From positions 1 to 14,731 of the forward strand of contig JAVJRN010000038.1 in assembly GCA_040218415.1 (NCBI GenBank): a stretch of DNA of 14,731 bases, written 5' to 3'. Origin of the DNA: JAVJRN01 sp040218415. Lineage in GTDB: Bacteria > Bacteroidota > Bacteroidia > Cytophagales > Cyclobacteriaceae. Below are positions 14,618 through 14,731 of this stretch, piece after piece. Every line of letters starts with the position of its first letter. The first letter of the stretch is position 1. Under the pieces are notes generated by a model. The model was not told where the DNA came from. It searched no databases and saw nothing but the letters and a program-made list of their open reading frames with translations. The translations under genes were made by a program, and so were the position numbers.

Positions 14618-14731
14618 CTTTGGCCACACCAAAGAAAATTTGGTGCGGTTTTTTGAGTTGTTGTTAGGTGAGGCAAAAAGTTGTCTTGAACGATCGGGGA
14701 AAATCCTCCAAAATGCCGAGATATTTTTCTT
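14618..14731. other. Foreign-looking sequence after the truncated acetyltransferase
   Basis: The last 114 bases start with the terminator-like hairpin and continue with a frame open to the window edge (from 14595, reading FDFGHTKENLVRFFELLL and onward) that has no ATG and no NAT similarity. It could be the edge of an inserted element or the first part of a coding region completed outside the window. No family is recognised on either strand. Confidence 0.35.
14624..14654 (+). terminator. Intrinsic-terminator-like hairpin after the truncated gene
   Basis: CCACACCAAA (14624-14633) pairs with TTTGGTGCGG (14639-14648) as a ten-position stem with one mismatch and a five-base GAAAA loop. It is followed directly by six Ts (14649-14654). 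It lies six bases after the TGA of the acetyltransferase remnant and would end the transcript of the two-gene unit. The sequence could instead have arrived with the rearrangement that truncated that gene. Confidence 0.6.

Noticed and set aside
14595..14731. Frame open to the window end, tested as a frameshifted continuation of the NAT gene.
   Set aside because: It begins FDFGH, superficially like the NAT FDHxxLLV motif, but the following residues do not match and no VDVGFG segment appears.

Overview
The window looks like a chromosomal piece of a marine-type Bacteroidota, probably Cytophagales. The evidence is moderate GC, weak Shine-Dalgarno sequences, tightly overlapping genes, and protein families typical of that phylum. 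The taxonomic call is inference from sequence style, not from a marker gene.

Region 1 (1-2900) is mobile and degenerate DNA. An IS66-family insertion sequence (tnpA, tnpB, tnpC) runs off the left edge and appears to end near 2221. It abuts the C-terminal remnant of a host gene (2222-2429). Immediately after that stop codon lies a ~110-base imperfect dyad resembling an integron attC site, followed by small REP-like hairpins.

Region 2 (2903-10565, minus strand) is the core: eight closely packed genes encoding a complete non-phosphorylating deoxysugar pathway, best read as L-fucose catabolism. In transcription order they are a UxaA/altronate-dehydratase-family enzyme, an SDR dehydrogenase, a fumarylacetoacetate-hydrolase-family enzyme, a second SDR, an FMN L-lactate dehydrogenase-like enzyme, a COG3618-type sugar lactonase, a RhaM-family mutarotase and a FucP-like proton symporter. 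The inferred flow is uptake by FucP, anomer interconversion, oxidation to the lactone, lactone hydrolysis to L-fuconate, dehydration to 2-keto-3-deoxy-L-fuconate, oxidation to the 2,4-diketo acid, cleavage to pyruvate plus L-lactate, and lactate oxidation to pyruvate. The notable point is the dehydratase: a UxaA-type protein sits where other bacteria use an enolase-superfamily L-fuconate dehydratase. L-rhamnose, L-galactose or D-arabinose remain possible substrates because the same families serve those sugars.

Region 3 (10566-11764) is the control module. A divergent LacI-family regulator gene is separated from the operon by ~180 bases that contain a perfect 16-bp palindrome, the probable operator.

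Region 4 (11765-12457) is a ~690-base gene-poor stretch with a 17-codon relic of an IS3-type orfA and a possible acetyltransferase fragment.

Region 5 (12458-14731) holds tag (3-methyladenine DNA glycosylase I, minus strand), an unrecognised exported protein, and a translationally coupled arylamine N-acetyltransferase gene. The last stops after 109 codons, keeping the catalytic Cys but losing the His/Asp part, and is followed at once by a strong intrinsic-terminator-like hairpin.
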